NCBI RefSeq assembly: GCF_949628215.1
Contig: NC_134280.1
Coordinates: 53,656,621-53,720,620 of the forward strand
DNA: 64,000 nucleotides
Origin: Phalacrocorax aristotelis
Taxonomy: Eukaryota > Chordata > Aves > Suliformes > Phalacrocoracidae
Reading direction: 5' to 3'
Shown: piece after piece, positions 49,192-61,390 of the stretch
How the letters are laid out: each line of letters begins with the position of its first letter
Position numbering within the stretch: the stretch's first letter is position 1
Made by a program: the position numbers and the translations under genes
The notes under the pieces: generated by a model
Database searches by the model: none
What the model was told of the DNA's origin: nothing
What the model saw: only the letters and a program-made list of their open reading frames with translations

Positions 49192-52100
49192 CCACACATT
49201 AGTGTGTGCATATACGCACGCATGACTAAGTTTTCTTTCAGACTGAGTAAACTGAGTGAAAGAGGGGCAAAATAGTAGCGTGCTTTTTTTTTTCCCTTCC
49301 CTTCCCTTCTCTTCACCCCACCCCCAGCCCTACTCCATAGTCTAGCATTTTGATTTACAGCAGAGTGGACGTCTTTGTAACCTAGCACTGTTTATCTATT
49401 AGTATGCCTGGTAAACTTTTATCTGAGACAAAAAGGGATTGGAAAGCCAACTTCACATATTCCCAGAGACGAGAGAAGACCTTTTGCCTGTCCCGTTATC
49501 GTAGTTGGTCATACATGCAAGACAGTGTGCTAATGTTTACGAGTTGCTGCTGCAGGGTCAGCCCTGTTTGCTGATCAGCCATATATTGAAGTTTTGAGTC
49601 TTGGCAGATTTTGGATACAGGTGAGATGGAGAAGTGACTTAAAGGTTTTGCTGCTCCCTCCTTCCCAGCAGCATGCTATACTACAGCCCTACAGCCCCTT
49701 AGCTACAATATTGCATAAAGGTGCTTCTTTGGGACTTGTATGATTGAGATAGTGTTTGGGTTGGCCACTATACAGCTTTCCACTCTTGCCTTGTGCCATG
49801 TTTCCCAATCTGTAACTTGACAGGACTTTCATTTTTGCAGAGGACTGTCTGGCTGTCCTGTGACTGAGACCAATCCAAGTCTCTGCTGAGAAGACCTCAG
49901 GAATAACAGTGTAGTTACAGGTCAGGAGGGGTCCCCATTTCTCCCTCCCAATGGGACAGTAGAAGTTCTCAGGATAAGAAATGCAGGTACTAGTAACTGC
50001 ATAATTGACTAAAAATAATAATTTAAAAAATCCAAATTTACCTAATAATTGATTGTCATCAGAAAGAAAAGCAGTATTGGAAACCAGATCCTCTCAGTGT
50101 CAACCACCAGTAGTTACTGCCTGGAAATCATGTTGACAAATGATGCAAAGATAGGGGTTCAGTCACATAAAGTGATTGCTGCATGAGAATGATTGTGGAA
50201 ATGTATTTTGAGTGTTGAAGGGGAAGGAAGGTGAAAAGCTGGCTATCTTCTAATTAAAATGCCTTTTGAAGGCACATGGTAACTCTAGCAATAATTTAAA
50301 AAATTCAGTTTCTGTTTGGAAATTAATAGCTTGATGTGGTTGGCTACCTGAGAAAAACCAACTCGTTGACTGTCATCTTGACTTGTGGTCTGCAGGCAGA
50401 CAGAGGAGCTGTGTGAGGCGAGGGAGTTCTGTGAGGGCAAAAAAGACCTTCTAATTGTACTGATATTTGGGTTTTCAAGTAACTGATGGAAGCAGTAGGC
50501 TCTAAACTTCTGAACACTAATGCTTAGTGTAGGCAGGTTGCTGCAGTGGAGAAATAACTCTGGAATGCACACATAAAAGTTGTAAATGTATTAAATTTGG
50601 ACAGGCTTTCCTGGGGGTAGGCCTTCTTTCTTTTCCTGTCATCCTTCCAATAAAACATTTCAAGTCCTTCTCTGGTGTTTGCTTTCCTCCAGGAAAAGAA
50701 TTAGTCTACCTTTAAAAGTTGCACATGAGCAATCATAAGAAAACCAGTAAGTGCAGAATTGACATTTCTGTATGTCTGTCAAATGGTTGGTTGGGCAATT
50801 CTGGCACACTTCCTTGCCTTGGCTCTTCAAGTGCCAGGGAAAAAACGTGCAAGGCTGTGTAGACAGGCCTCTTTCAAAACTTTCATTGCAGCTGAATCAA
50901 GGCTAAAGTTGAGATTCAATTGCAGTGAACTAATTAGGCTGAGCTCCAAATGCCTGAGTGCTGGATGTATTACAAACAACGGTACCAGCGTATGTTGTAG
51001 GGAACTATGCACAGGCACAGGGCTTTGCTGACTTTAAAATTGGCAGTACCTCATTAATTTTGTGTGTTAATAGATTGTTTAATATGCATTAGTGGCGGAA
51101 CACAAAAGCTGCAGACACTTGCTCGTTCAGTTCCAGATGGAAAATAGCGTCTTGTTGGTGGCAAGGAGTTTTCTGCCCGACACCAAGAGGTCCAACACAA
51201 GTTTCAAATGGGTTGGAAGGTTGCCAGTTGCAAATAAGCCTGATGGGTAGGCTGAGTTACAGAAGAAGAATGTGTAGATTAGTGAGTTTTTAGGTAAGGT
51301 ACTAGTTCTCCTCATACAGTCATGCTTCATGTGGCATAATAGCCTGTGAGAACCATTATAATACCAGTAGTAATAATGGGAGAGCACGTGTATTTGCAAG
51401 CTTCTACTATGGTAGTAGCTACTGTATTTTACCTCCTACCAGAAAGATTTTTTTGTTTTTGTTTTTTAGTATCAGAGGCATGTTCGATGCTTGAGTAGTC
51501 AAACTTAATACTAATTTTACTGTATGTTTTTAGACAGCCTTTTTTTTTAAATAGGAGATTCTAAAGCTGCTCTAAATTAAGTAGTTTTCTTTGGCGACCT
51601 GGAGGCACACCTTTGTGCACACCAGTAGGATTAGAGAGGTGCTTGGCATGATCAGTTTTTGAGGACGCATGGATATTAATCTTCCTCTTTTCCCTACTTC
51701 ATCATACAGAATAGTAAAGTAAGAAATTGCATAGAGTACAAAGCAGGGCCTAGATAAGTGCGTAGGTATAGTGTAAGTACTTGTTTTTGTTTTTTTCTTA
51801 AAAAAAACAACAAAACACCCCAAGACTAATAACAACAGCAAACGTTCTGCAAAAAACAAAAAGTACTGTTCCATGTTTCTTAAATGGCAGTTTCTTCCCT
51901 TAACACCCACACTTTACAACAGAAAACTTAGAACCTGGAAAAATTACAATAAAAAATAGGCAGGCACAGGGGGAGCCAATGATTTCTTAAAGCTTAGGAC
52001 AAACACTATGACAAAAGCGAGTTCTTACTCTAAACTACTTTACTGTCAGAACTGCCAGTGGTGTAAGTTAATAAACACACATGTTCTCAAAACTGATTCA

Positions 52101-53421
52101 ATAGTTTTGAATTTAAGAAAAGAGTATGTCTGCGTGTGGGACTTAATGTTTGATGTATTCTTTACATAAAAACTGCAGCCTTGGAATTTTATCCTTTTGA
52201 AAGCTATAAACCACTGAAAATAGGAAATTATACTGCAAATTATTAAGTGGCCTTTATGGGTTCCTAGAAATGTGCCTAGAGTAGGTCTTTGTAGTTTTTC
52301 TCATATGTTCTACACAATCAATGTGGTATTTTAATATTTTATGTAAATTGTTAACCAAAGGCAAAAATAAAGCTAGGATAGGGTTTCTTCATCCTTTTAA
52401 GTTTCTTCTGCTTCTGCAAATATTGACCCTGATCTTTTAATTTAATATTAAAAATTTTCAATAGGAACATAAATCTCGTATGTCTTACTGATGCCAGCGG
52501 ACTTGTGACATGTCATTTGACAATATAATTTTGTCATATTTGTAATAGCAAATGGAAAGGCTTTACTCCTAACTTATAAAATCCCTTTTCTTTTGCATGC
52601 CTTTTTCTGCTGGGGTTATTTAAAAGGTGCGTGCTTTGTTATACGACTGGACAACTGCTTACTTCAAATGAGAAATATGCCATTCTTAGTGAACTAATAT
52701 ATTGAAATAGTAGAAAATCTTTATCTTCATTTATCCTGACAGGTTGTACTCTTGTTTATCATCTATTAGCTTTGCTCTAACACACCCTGAAATAAATAGA
52801 GCGTACGTTTTCTTTTGCAATAATGGGAGAGTATAGTACATTTACTGCAGCAATGTCTGTTTTGATTCTGCAAGAAATTATCATCATGTGTTTAACCTCA
52901 CTGTGTGAATAGATATTTGCTTTCCAGTGGGAGAAACTAGTAAAAATAAAGTGTAAGGACCAACTAGTAAAGGCAAAAACTTGTATGCATATCTCCAAAA
53001 TGAGGGCAATTAAAATTACTTGGCAGACCTTATTCACAGGTTGTGTAGAACTCAGTTAAAATTCTTTTATTTGAAATAAGGTGTCTTTCTGAAAGGCTAA
53101 GTGTCTTATGGTGCTAATTCTGCACAATCTTTTACATTGTCCATACGGCTGTTGTCTCTTGCCTATAGTATGTTAAATTACACATCATATACCCTTGTTT
53201 TTCACCATCTCACCAGTAGTTTTGTTGTAGATTTCTAAATATAAATGATCCTCCCTCCCTCCTTCCTTACTTGCATGTGTCAAGACCACAGACTTGCCCC
53301 TCTGTTTAGACCAGAGAGTGGTCACACTTTTGCAATAAGATGCTCACTGCCAGGCAGCAGTCTTGAACTGGCATAAGAAGATTACGCTAGCTTAGATATG
53401 TATGACTCCAGTGCTCAGAAG
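49192..53421 (+). other. KCNQ1: KCNQ1 intron 1, second segment
   Basis: It starts shortly before a T-run and (TTCCC)n tract at 49284-49309. Otherwise AT-rich with T runs near 51450 and 51790 and a CCTCCCTCCCTCCTTCC tract near 53250. No gene or exon recognised. Confidence 0.7.
49284..49309 (+). repeat. T-run and (TTCCC)n pyrimidine tract
   Basis: T10 followed by three TTCCC-type units, polypurine on the other strand. It lies about 90 bases beyond the truncated end of the CR1 copy. Confidence 0.7.
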
Positions 53422-56400
53422 TCACACAGAATCACAGGTTGGAAGGGACCTCAGGGATCATCTACTCCAATGTTTCTAGGAAGAACAGAGTCTAAACAAG
53501 ATGGCCCAGCACCCTGTCCAGACGACCCTTGAAGGTGTCCAACGTGGCCGAGTCAACCTTTTCCCTGGGGAGATTATTCCAATGGTTGACTGTCCTCACT
53601 GTGAAAAATTTCCCTCTCCTGTCCGATTGGAATCTCCCCAAGAGCAACTTGTGTCCATTCCCCCTTGTCCTCTCCATGTGACCCCTTGTAAAAAGGGAGT
53701 CTCCATCTTCTTTGTAGCTACCCCTTAAGTACTGGTACACGGTGATGAGATCCCCTCTGAGCCTCCTTTTCTCAAGGCTGAATGAACCCAGTTCTCCCAG
53801 CCTATCCTCGTATGGCAGGCTTCCCAGTCCTTTGATCATCTTGGTGGCCCTTCTCTGGACCCCTTCCAGCCTGTCCACATCGTTTTTGTATAGCGGGGAC
53901 CAGAACTGTACACGGTACTCCAGGTGTGGCCTGACAAGCGCTGAGTAGAGCGGGATAATGACTTCTTTCTCTCTGCTGATGCTGCCCTTTTTGATGCAAC
54001 CCAGCATCCTGTTGGCCTTCTTGGCCGCAGCAGGACACTGTTTGCTCACGTTGAGCTTCATGTCCACCAGGACCCCCAGGTCCCTATCCACAGAGCTGCC
54101 CTCCAGCCAGGTGGACCCCAGTCTGTGCTGTACTCCTGGATTATGTGTTCCCAGGTGCATGATCTTACACTTGTCCTTGTTGAACTTCATAAGGTTCTTG
54201 CTGGCCCACTCTTCCAGCCTATCCAGATCTCCCTGCAGAGCAGCTCTCCCTTCTGGAGTGTCTGCTTCCCCACTCAACTTGGTGTCATCAGCAAAATTCA
54301 TCAGGCTATACTTGATGCCGTTATCCAGATCACTTATAAAGATGTTGAATAACATTGGGCCCAATATCGATCCCTGGGGAACTCCACTTGTGACAGGTTG
54401 CCACTTGGAAAAGGAGCTATTTACCACCACCCTTTGGGTACAGCCTGTCAGCCAGTTCCCCACCCACTGCACAGACCACTTGTCTAGGCCATAACATATT
54501 AATTTCTCCAGGAGGAGTCTGTGGGGGACCATATTAAAGGCCTTGGAGAAGTCCAGGTAGACAATGTCCACCGCCCACCCCATGTCAACCAGGCAAGTCA
54601 CTTTGTCATAGAAGGCCACGAGGTTTGTCAAGCACGATCTGCCTTTAGTGAAGCCATGTTGTCTTTTCCCAATCACGTGCTTCATTTGCCCCAGGAGGAT
54701 TCATTCCATAACTTTCCCAGGAATTGAAGTAAGGCTGATGGGCCTATAGTTACCCAGATCCTCCCTTGAGCCCTTCTTGTAGATAGGGGTAACATTTGCC
54801 TTTCTCCAGTCCTCTGGGACATCCTCTGTTCTCCAGGACTTCTCAAAGATTATGGAGAACGGCCTTGCGATGATGTCAGCCAGCTCTCTCAACACCCTCG
54901 GGTGGATGGCGTCAGGGCCCATTGATTTATGGGGGTCAAGCTCATGTAGTAGTTCATATACTAACTCTTCCTTCACTGACGGTGAGTCGGTGTTTGGTTC
55001 AATTGGCAATTTTGTTCCCAAAGCCTGGGACCCTCCAGTGCTGGTAAAGTCTGAGGTGAAGAAGGTGTTGAGGACCTCTGCCTTTTCAGCATCATTGGTC
55101 ACTGACTCTCCTATTCTGTTTAACAGTGGGCCTATGTTTTCCTTCTTTTTCTGCTTGTGGTTGACATGTCTGAAGAACCTTTCTTGTTTTTTATGTCTAC
55201 AGCCAGTTTCAATCCAAATCGGGCTTTCGCTTTTCTGACTGCGTCTCTGCACTCTCTGGCAATGCCCTTGTAGCTCTCGGGAGATAATCCTCCACTTCTC
55301 CATCTCTGGTATGCTTCCCTTTTGGATTTGAGTAGACCCAGGAGGTCGTGGTTGAGCCATGGGGACCTCTTGCTCCGCTTACTTCCTTTTCCTTTGTAGG
55401 GGATAAATTGGCTTTGTGCTTCCAATAGAGAGTTCTTGAAGAATTCCCAGCTCTCACTAGCTTCTTTGTATTCCATGGAAGCCTCCCATCGAATCCCTCC
55501 CAATTGAGCCCTGAGTGAACTCAAGTTTGCTCTTCTAAAATCAAGAATCCTTGTCTTAGAGCTGACCTTCAGCACACTCAGCAGGATCCCGAACTCCACG
55601 ATATTGTGATCACTGCAGCCAAGGCTATCACTAACCGGGATATTACAAAGCAGGTTTTCTCGGTTTGTGAATATCAAGTCCAGCAGTGCCTCATTCCTGG
55701 TTGGCACATCTAACATTTTTATCAGGAAACAGTCCTCTCTACATTCCAGGAACTTGGTGGATGACATGCGAGCTGCTGTTTTGTTCTTCCAGCAGATGTC
55801 TGGGTAGTTGAAGTCACCCATCAGGACCAGGTTCTGTTGGCCAGAAGCTTGCTTTAGTGCCCCAAATATTGCTTTGTCAGCTTCGTCATCATGCTTAGGG
55901 GGTTGATAGCAGATGCCCACTGTGAGGTCCTGCTTGGATATGGCCTCTTTGACTTTAACCCAGAGGCATTCAATAGAGCAGTCGCAATCACCATAGTTGA
56001 CTTCAATACATTCAAGGTGTTCCTTGATGTAGAGTGCAACTCCTCCACCTCTTCTACCTTGCCTGTCTTTACGAAAGAGCTTGTAACTGTCCATTGCGAT
56101 CCCCCAGTCGTTTGAGGTGTCCCACCATGTTTCAGTTACTCCTATGATGTCGTACCCTTCTGAGTGGGCATGGAGCTCCAGTTCCTCCTGTTTGTTACCT
56201 ATACTGCGTGCATTCATGTACATACACTTGAGGTGTTTACTCTTTTGTTTCACCTCTTGGGAGACAACTAAGGAACCTTTGTCACCACACTGCTTGGCCT
56301 GACTTACTCCCTTGTTGGACGTGCTGGTGTGAGCGTTTTCTCCACAGATCCCACCTCCCAAGTCAATAGTCTCCTCTGCAAAAGTACTCCCTGAAGTCTT

Positions 56401-56426
56401 GGGGGTATCTTCAACTTTTTTCAATT
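53422..56426 (-). mobile_element. Long CR1 LINE retrotransposon (3.0 kb), antisense in KCNQ1 intron 1
   Basis: The 3' end (CACACAGAATCACAGGTTGG, complement) is at 53422, followed on the minus strand by about 70 nt of 3' UTR and nearly the whole ORF2: endonuclease at 55132-56424 and reverse transcriptase at 53492-55130. Recognisable sequence stops at about 56426, where an AT-rich stretch begins, so the 5' UTR and ORF1 are missing (5' truncation). No target-site duplication is evident, as is usual for CR1. Low damage suggests a relatively young insertion. Confidence 0.95.
53492..56424 (-). pseudogene. CR1 ORF2 (endonuclease plus reverse transcriptase), two visible lesions
   Basis: Multi-domain retrotransposon protein acting by target-primed reverse transcription. 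The 5' open part (55132-56424) carries an APE-type endonuclease: Asn71 of MNARSIGN, Glu98 of VTETW, GDFN (203-206) and SDHN (271-274). The 3' part has RT motifs: GFTKGRSC, YLDFSKAF with the catalytic Asp, GVPQGSILGP, and FADD (54284-54295). Lesions: a frameshift in or near the A-run complementary to T6 at 55187-55192, and an in-frame TGA at 54701-54703 between the halves of the RT fingers. After the frameshift the two 3' segments share one frame. The leftmost open codon is not ATG, consistent with 5' truncation. Confidence 0.93.
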
Positions 56427-58059
56427 TTTAACAATATTTTTTCATTGTAATGTTAATATGACATAATTTTATATGGGTTGGATAGGGAAGAAGATTGAGT
56501 CACAGCTTGAGAACAGAATGTAAGTCATCCGTCAGGTTACTTCCCTGGTTTCTCTCCAAAGATGCCAGGTTTAATAGCAGAGGCATGGTACTGGTGGCAA
56601 AGATTACAGAACCCTTGCTCATCTCTGGTACAACAATGGCTGCAGTCTTTGTAGTGAAAGTATCTTCCTTCTGCAAAGTAAGGAATTACCTTCAAAGAAT
56701 ATGTTTGTTCCTGCAGCAGCTATCCCCTTCCCAGTGAAACTGTTATCCGAAAATAGCCTGGAATTGGCTAGACTCTTCTTTTTCACAATAACCCCTGAGG
56801 GCACCACAGTCCAACTAAGAGCTGAAGGTGCCTCATCTCCAGTAGGGATGTTGACAAGTAGAGCAAAGGAGAATGGATGCAGGAAATAGTTGCTGCTTGC
56901 TGATATCATTCTTACACCCTTCAAATGCTTCTGCCCAGTTATCTGTACAGGCCAATGGAGATAGGGGACAGAGACAAGGGGAAAGATCTTCCATCCTGTG
57001 GCTTCAAAAAAAGAGAACGCCCTGTGCTCATCACATTAAGAATCAGTGGTGTTTGTATTCTGTAGAACAAGGGCTTTATCTGTCCTTTACAAACTTCAGC
57101 AAATAGTTCTCAATTTTTTCCTAATATTCTACCTAAGTAGATCTAGTTGGGGTTATTTGGTTTGTTTTTTTTGCTCCTGTCTTAGAAGACACCAAAATAT
57201 GGTAAAACCTGAGGGTGAGTAAATAAATAATGTGTATTGCTTTATCCGTAGTGTGAGTAAACTTCGTGTGATTGCATGCTGTTATCTTATCTGTGACTCA
57301 GAAAGCGTTGGTAATGGATTATCTCAGCACTGCACACAAAAAGAACCTGCTCACTTGATGTTTTCCTTGTCAACAGGTGATCCAGCATCCTAGTGCTAAA
57401 CGGTCTGAGCTCCCTGTTTCAACAGTATGTGAAGTATGACAGGCACAGGCATCTAAGTCTTACACGGTTGTGTTAGTTGTATGCCTTCGTACTTCTGTTC
57501 ATTCAAGTCAGCTCTTCATAGCTTTTATTTACTATTATGACATGATCTTGTTTGAACAACTATGTGTTTGAACCATAAATATGAGAAAAAATGCTATAAG
57601 AATGAGGGAGAAAACAAGGCTTTCAGATTCTGCAGGTTTTGCAGCAAATGCAAGACTGTAGCTGAACTGTGTTAAAGCTAGCCCTTCTTGGGCATGTGAA
57701 TTGCTTGTTGCGCTCTGATTGTCGAACACTGAGGTTACCTCTTGATGGCTTCTGTGGCAGGGTTTTTTTTGTGTGGCTTTAATATAAAACATTATATATT
57801 CATCAAGTCTCACTGTAAAGTGAGACTGAGAAATTGAGCAGACTGTGCAAAAATATGATGTACTATGAGAAGACCATCATCTCTAGAAATCTTCAGTGCC
57901 TAGTATCTGTAAGAGTAAAGGGACACTAGGTTATATTTCTTCTATAAAATAGTGTAGGTAACATTCAGGCAGGTTTTGATACTAACCATTAGCCTCTGCT
58001 GAGGTGGTCTTTTTCTGATGAAAGTTTTATATCAAACGCCTTTCTCTCCAAACAAACAG

Positions 58060-58870
58060 CGTTCATTTCAGGAAACCTGCATGTGGTCTGTGTTTGTCAT
58101 TATTGAAATAATGCGTGCGAAGTGCCATGCGATTCTTCTTTTGAGGTATTCTGCTGGAAACTACCGAGCAAGCAATCAAACTATTTCTAAGCACTTGGAG
58201 GAAATCAGTCGGTTAGTTCATACAACATACGTTAGCAGTCAACATGGATTGGACACAACCCAATAATCTGTCAATTTAGTTTCAGACTGTGATGGAGTAA
58301 AAGGGTTTGTGGCTAGAGGAAAACCAGATGTTGCCATATATATATATTTTATCAGATTCTTGGTACTTCCCTTGTTTGCTTATGAGCATGGTTTGACTGT
58401 TGATGAAATTGGTACTGTGTGGACAAGAAATGAAATTGTGGGTACAGTTTTCAATTGTGGGTACAAATTTCAGCAAAGGTGTAGACCAACTGAAAAAAAA
58501 ACCCGTCTGGGGAGAATAAGAGCCACCCAAGGACTAGAAAACATGATATTATGATCTGAGCAAAGACAGCTTAGCATAAAGAACAGTGGGAGAATGGAAG
58601 GTGGGTGACTTGAAGTCTTCAAAAAAAGACTGCCCTAGGTAGGAGGGAAAAGATCTGTTCTTCATGTTCAGCTGAATTAGATAAGTAATGGTCTTTAAAG
58701 CATATTCTGATTTTCTCCTTTCTCATGGGAGGAATAGTGGAGCAGTGAACTGCGTTGCCTGGAAAGGCCATAGAATCTCCCCCCTGGAAGGCTTTAAGCA
58801 CTGGCTAGATGAGTATTTATCAGGGTTCATCTACTTGTCATTGATCCTGCTGTGGGACAGGTGTCTGGGA
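58060..58870 (+). mobile_element. Degraded CR1-like LINE relic, sense to KCNQ1
   Basis: Plus-strand translations contain broken CR1 ORF2 pieces in order: SSQHGLDTTQ then NLVSDCDGVKGFVARGKPDV (pattern SQHGF...TNLVxFYDxVTGFVDxGKAVD), RIRATQGLENM, and near 58740-58830 NCVAWKGHRISPLEGFKHWL (pattern NxLPxE...SPSLEGFKxxLD). Several stops and internal deletions are present, so it is much older than the copy at 53.4 kb and probably of a different subfamily. Confidence 0.6.
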
Positions 58871-59886
58871 TTCTACATTCACACTGTGAAAGGAATATGC
58901 ACAGATCCTTGTAGCTGTGCAATTTCTTAACCGTGTGGCACTTGAGGTCTCCTGTATTTGTGTGTGTAAGGTGGAGGCTTGGTGCTCTTTCTGTTCCCAG
59001 CCTTTCTCTTTCTTTCCCTGAAGTACCTTTGCTCCTTTCATGTTTGTCCAATCCAAAACCTGCTATGAGTTTTTTGAGAACAGGTTTGTTAAACCTGCTG
59101 CCTTCTCTGCTGTTGGCAGCATCTCTCGAGGAAATCTTCTGGCCTTTGCACTACCTGTGATGGCCAGATTCCTTTGACTCCCGGGGCTCTAGCTGTATGG
59201 ATACGCAAAGGATATCTGCTGTTTAGATGCTTCCTCTGTTGATCCTTCCCATGTGCTTACAGCAAGATGGGAGTCAAATTTTAAGATTTTTCAATGCGTT
59301 GCTGCTGTGGTAACAAGGACTGCTCCTTTCCCGCCCAGGTCATTTGGTCTTGCTGTTGAAAGTGGCAAAGATCTTTGGGATGAAATATTACATATCATAG
59401 ACTGATAGTTGAATCCAACATGTCTGAATTTACAGGCTGATTTAACAGTGAGTGGCTGATGGAGATCTAGCAGGTTGTGGTGGGTGGGTGGCTCTTCTCA
59501 CGTAGCCAAGAAAAGTGACAGTTGTATCAGGGTTTCAGAGGAAATTTCTCCTTTCTGTTCACTCTTTTGGCATCATAATCCTTAGCAGTGACAGCCTTGT
59601 TGCTGAAGCAAAGACCTTGTGTGCTTTCGGTGTCTTGTGAGAAGTGAATCTATACCTTGGTCTCACTACAGGGAAGTTTAGAAAGCATCTTGATTGTTAA
59701 AGCTCTCCTCCACCTGGTAGCATGCATGAAGTTGGGTCTACATTGTTCACTACTGTTTTCCACTTTGGTTTTTTTCTATCTCAAATAATTCCCCAGCTTT
59801 TGAGAACGGCCTAGTTTATTATCCTTGATAGCAGATATTAGATGCCTGGATCTTGGACAGAGTTGCCAGAAATAATTTGCTTCGTT

Positions 59887-59990
59887 TCTGTCATTCTCCA
59901 GAGTCTGTCTGTCTCTCTGGCCCCACCTTCCCTGGTCTTTCTCTCGCCCCCACCATGTCTGTCTCTCTCACCCCTGTCTCTTGCTCGGTT
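59887..59990 (+). repeat. CT-rich tract with GTCTGTCTGTCTCTCT units
   Basis: Pyrimidine-rich low-complexity sequence, with two blocks of TCTG/TCTC repeats separated by a C-rich segment. It explains the Ser/Leu-rich open frames on both strands here. Confidence 0.7.
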
Positions 59991-61261
59991 GCTAGGGTTA
60001 ATTGACATCACCGTTGACTCGCTAGTGGCTGGTCCTTCTCCAGCCAAGATGTAACAATATGCAGGAGCTGCTTTAACCAGGTACTGCTGGGTCATCACAG
60101 CTATGTGGTGCCATGTGCTTGTGTGATGCTCCATGGTAGATAAACTCAAGCCTTCTCAATAATCCTCAGGGTCATTTGTGTGAAGCTGAAAGAGATCAAA
60201 GAACGTAATAATCTTTCAGCAGGGTCTGAGTTAATGCATTATATTAACATCTTTCACAAGACTGCAGAAATGAAATATCCTTCTGTTGTCAAAATTCACC
60301 AGGATTCAACATAACTTATTATCTTAATGTCTGCTTTTTTGTGAGCTGGAGCAGTGTCCTTACCTTTGTCAAGGCCTGTGTGTGTTGCACCTATGTTTAG
60401 AGCTTGTGTGGTACTTCATCAAGTGATTCTGCTGTTATCTTTGGTCCGAAGCACTCTGAGTTTTGCTTACAGGTAGGACTCAGTATGTGGAAGCTGCAAG
60501 TTGAAAGTGTATATTGAGACTAACACTGGGTAATAACGTTATCGACCGTCAGCTGAAGACCTCTGAGATGCTGAAATTCCACTGTGTCCGCTCTCCGTCC
60601 CACTTTCCCACAAGAATTTGTTTGCACTGGATTCTGTATTTGGTAGGGAGTTGAAAGGAAAGATAAACCTTTCATCAGATATAGTTGTGTCCTGAGTAGA
60701 GGGAACACCACGTGGGCTCACTTGCCCAATATGACAAAGCTGCAGTGTTATTCAGCTTATGGTGGGGTGCCTGTATATCTACAGTGGATGTATTATACAT
60801 GTAATTTATGTATTTCAAAGAGCTGATCACTGCTTAGTAACCTCTTTTCCTTTCTGTGTAAAATTTGCGGGGGTGGGAATCCATAAATGTGTGTTCTAAG
60901 TATTTTCTAAGTAATTTTTTTGTTCTGATTTAAAAAATATAAGTAAGAATATTAATTGGATTTAAACTTTGTAATTCTTCCTCCCCACACTGAAAGTTTG
61001 TAGATGTTTTTAACTAGTGCTTGCCTATCTTGAATTGATAAAATTATCAGTGAAGACTTAGGGAAGCGAAGGCAAAAATGTCATCCAGGTAATTAATATA
61101 GGAAAAAGAAGTCTGTTACCGCAGCTGAATGAAGAAATAATAACAGATTTTTGTTCTCGTCCTTTGTCAGGTAAATCTCTGATGTGCAGTAAGCAGCGTG
61201 ATGTTCAGGACTGTATGTTTATATGTGCACCTAGGTGTGCACGTATGTGTCCATAACTCTG

Positions 61262-61390
61262 AGTGTTACCAAGCACTTTGCAAAAATCATTCTAATGGAG
61301 ACCGAGGCCACCATCCTTTTTTCTACAAATGGGAACTCAGGTTTTACCCTGTTTGGTGGTAGTTCAACTGATCTTAAATATTTAAACAAT
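61262..61390 (+). repeat. Possible MIR-like relic
   Basis: AAGCACTTTGCAAAAATCAT followed by a block like the MIR core (CTACAAATGGGAACTCAGG, compare ACAGATGGGGAACTGAGG). The 3' part is too diverged to be sure. Confidence 0.3.

Noticed and set aside
53501..56302. Plus-strand open frames over the long CR1
   Set aside because: They are antisense shadows of the CR1 ORF2; the minus strand carries the endonuclease and RT motifs.
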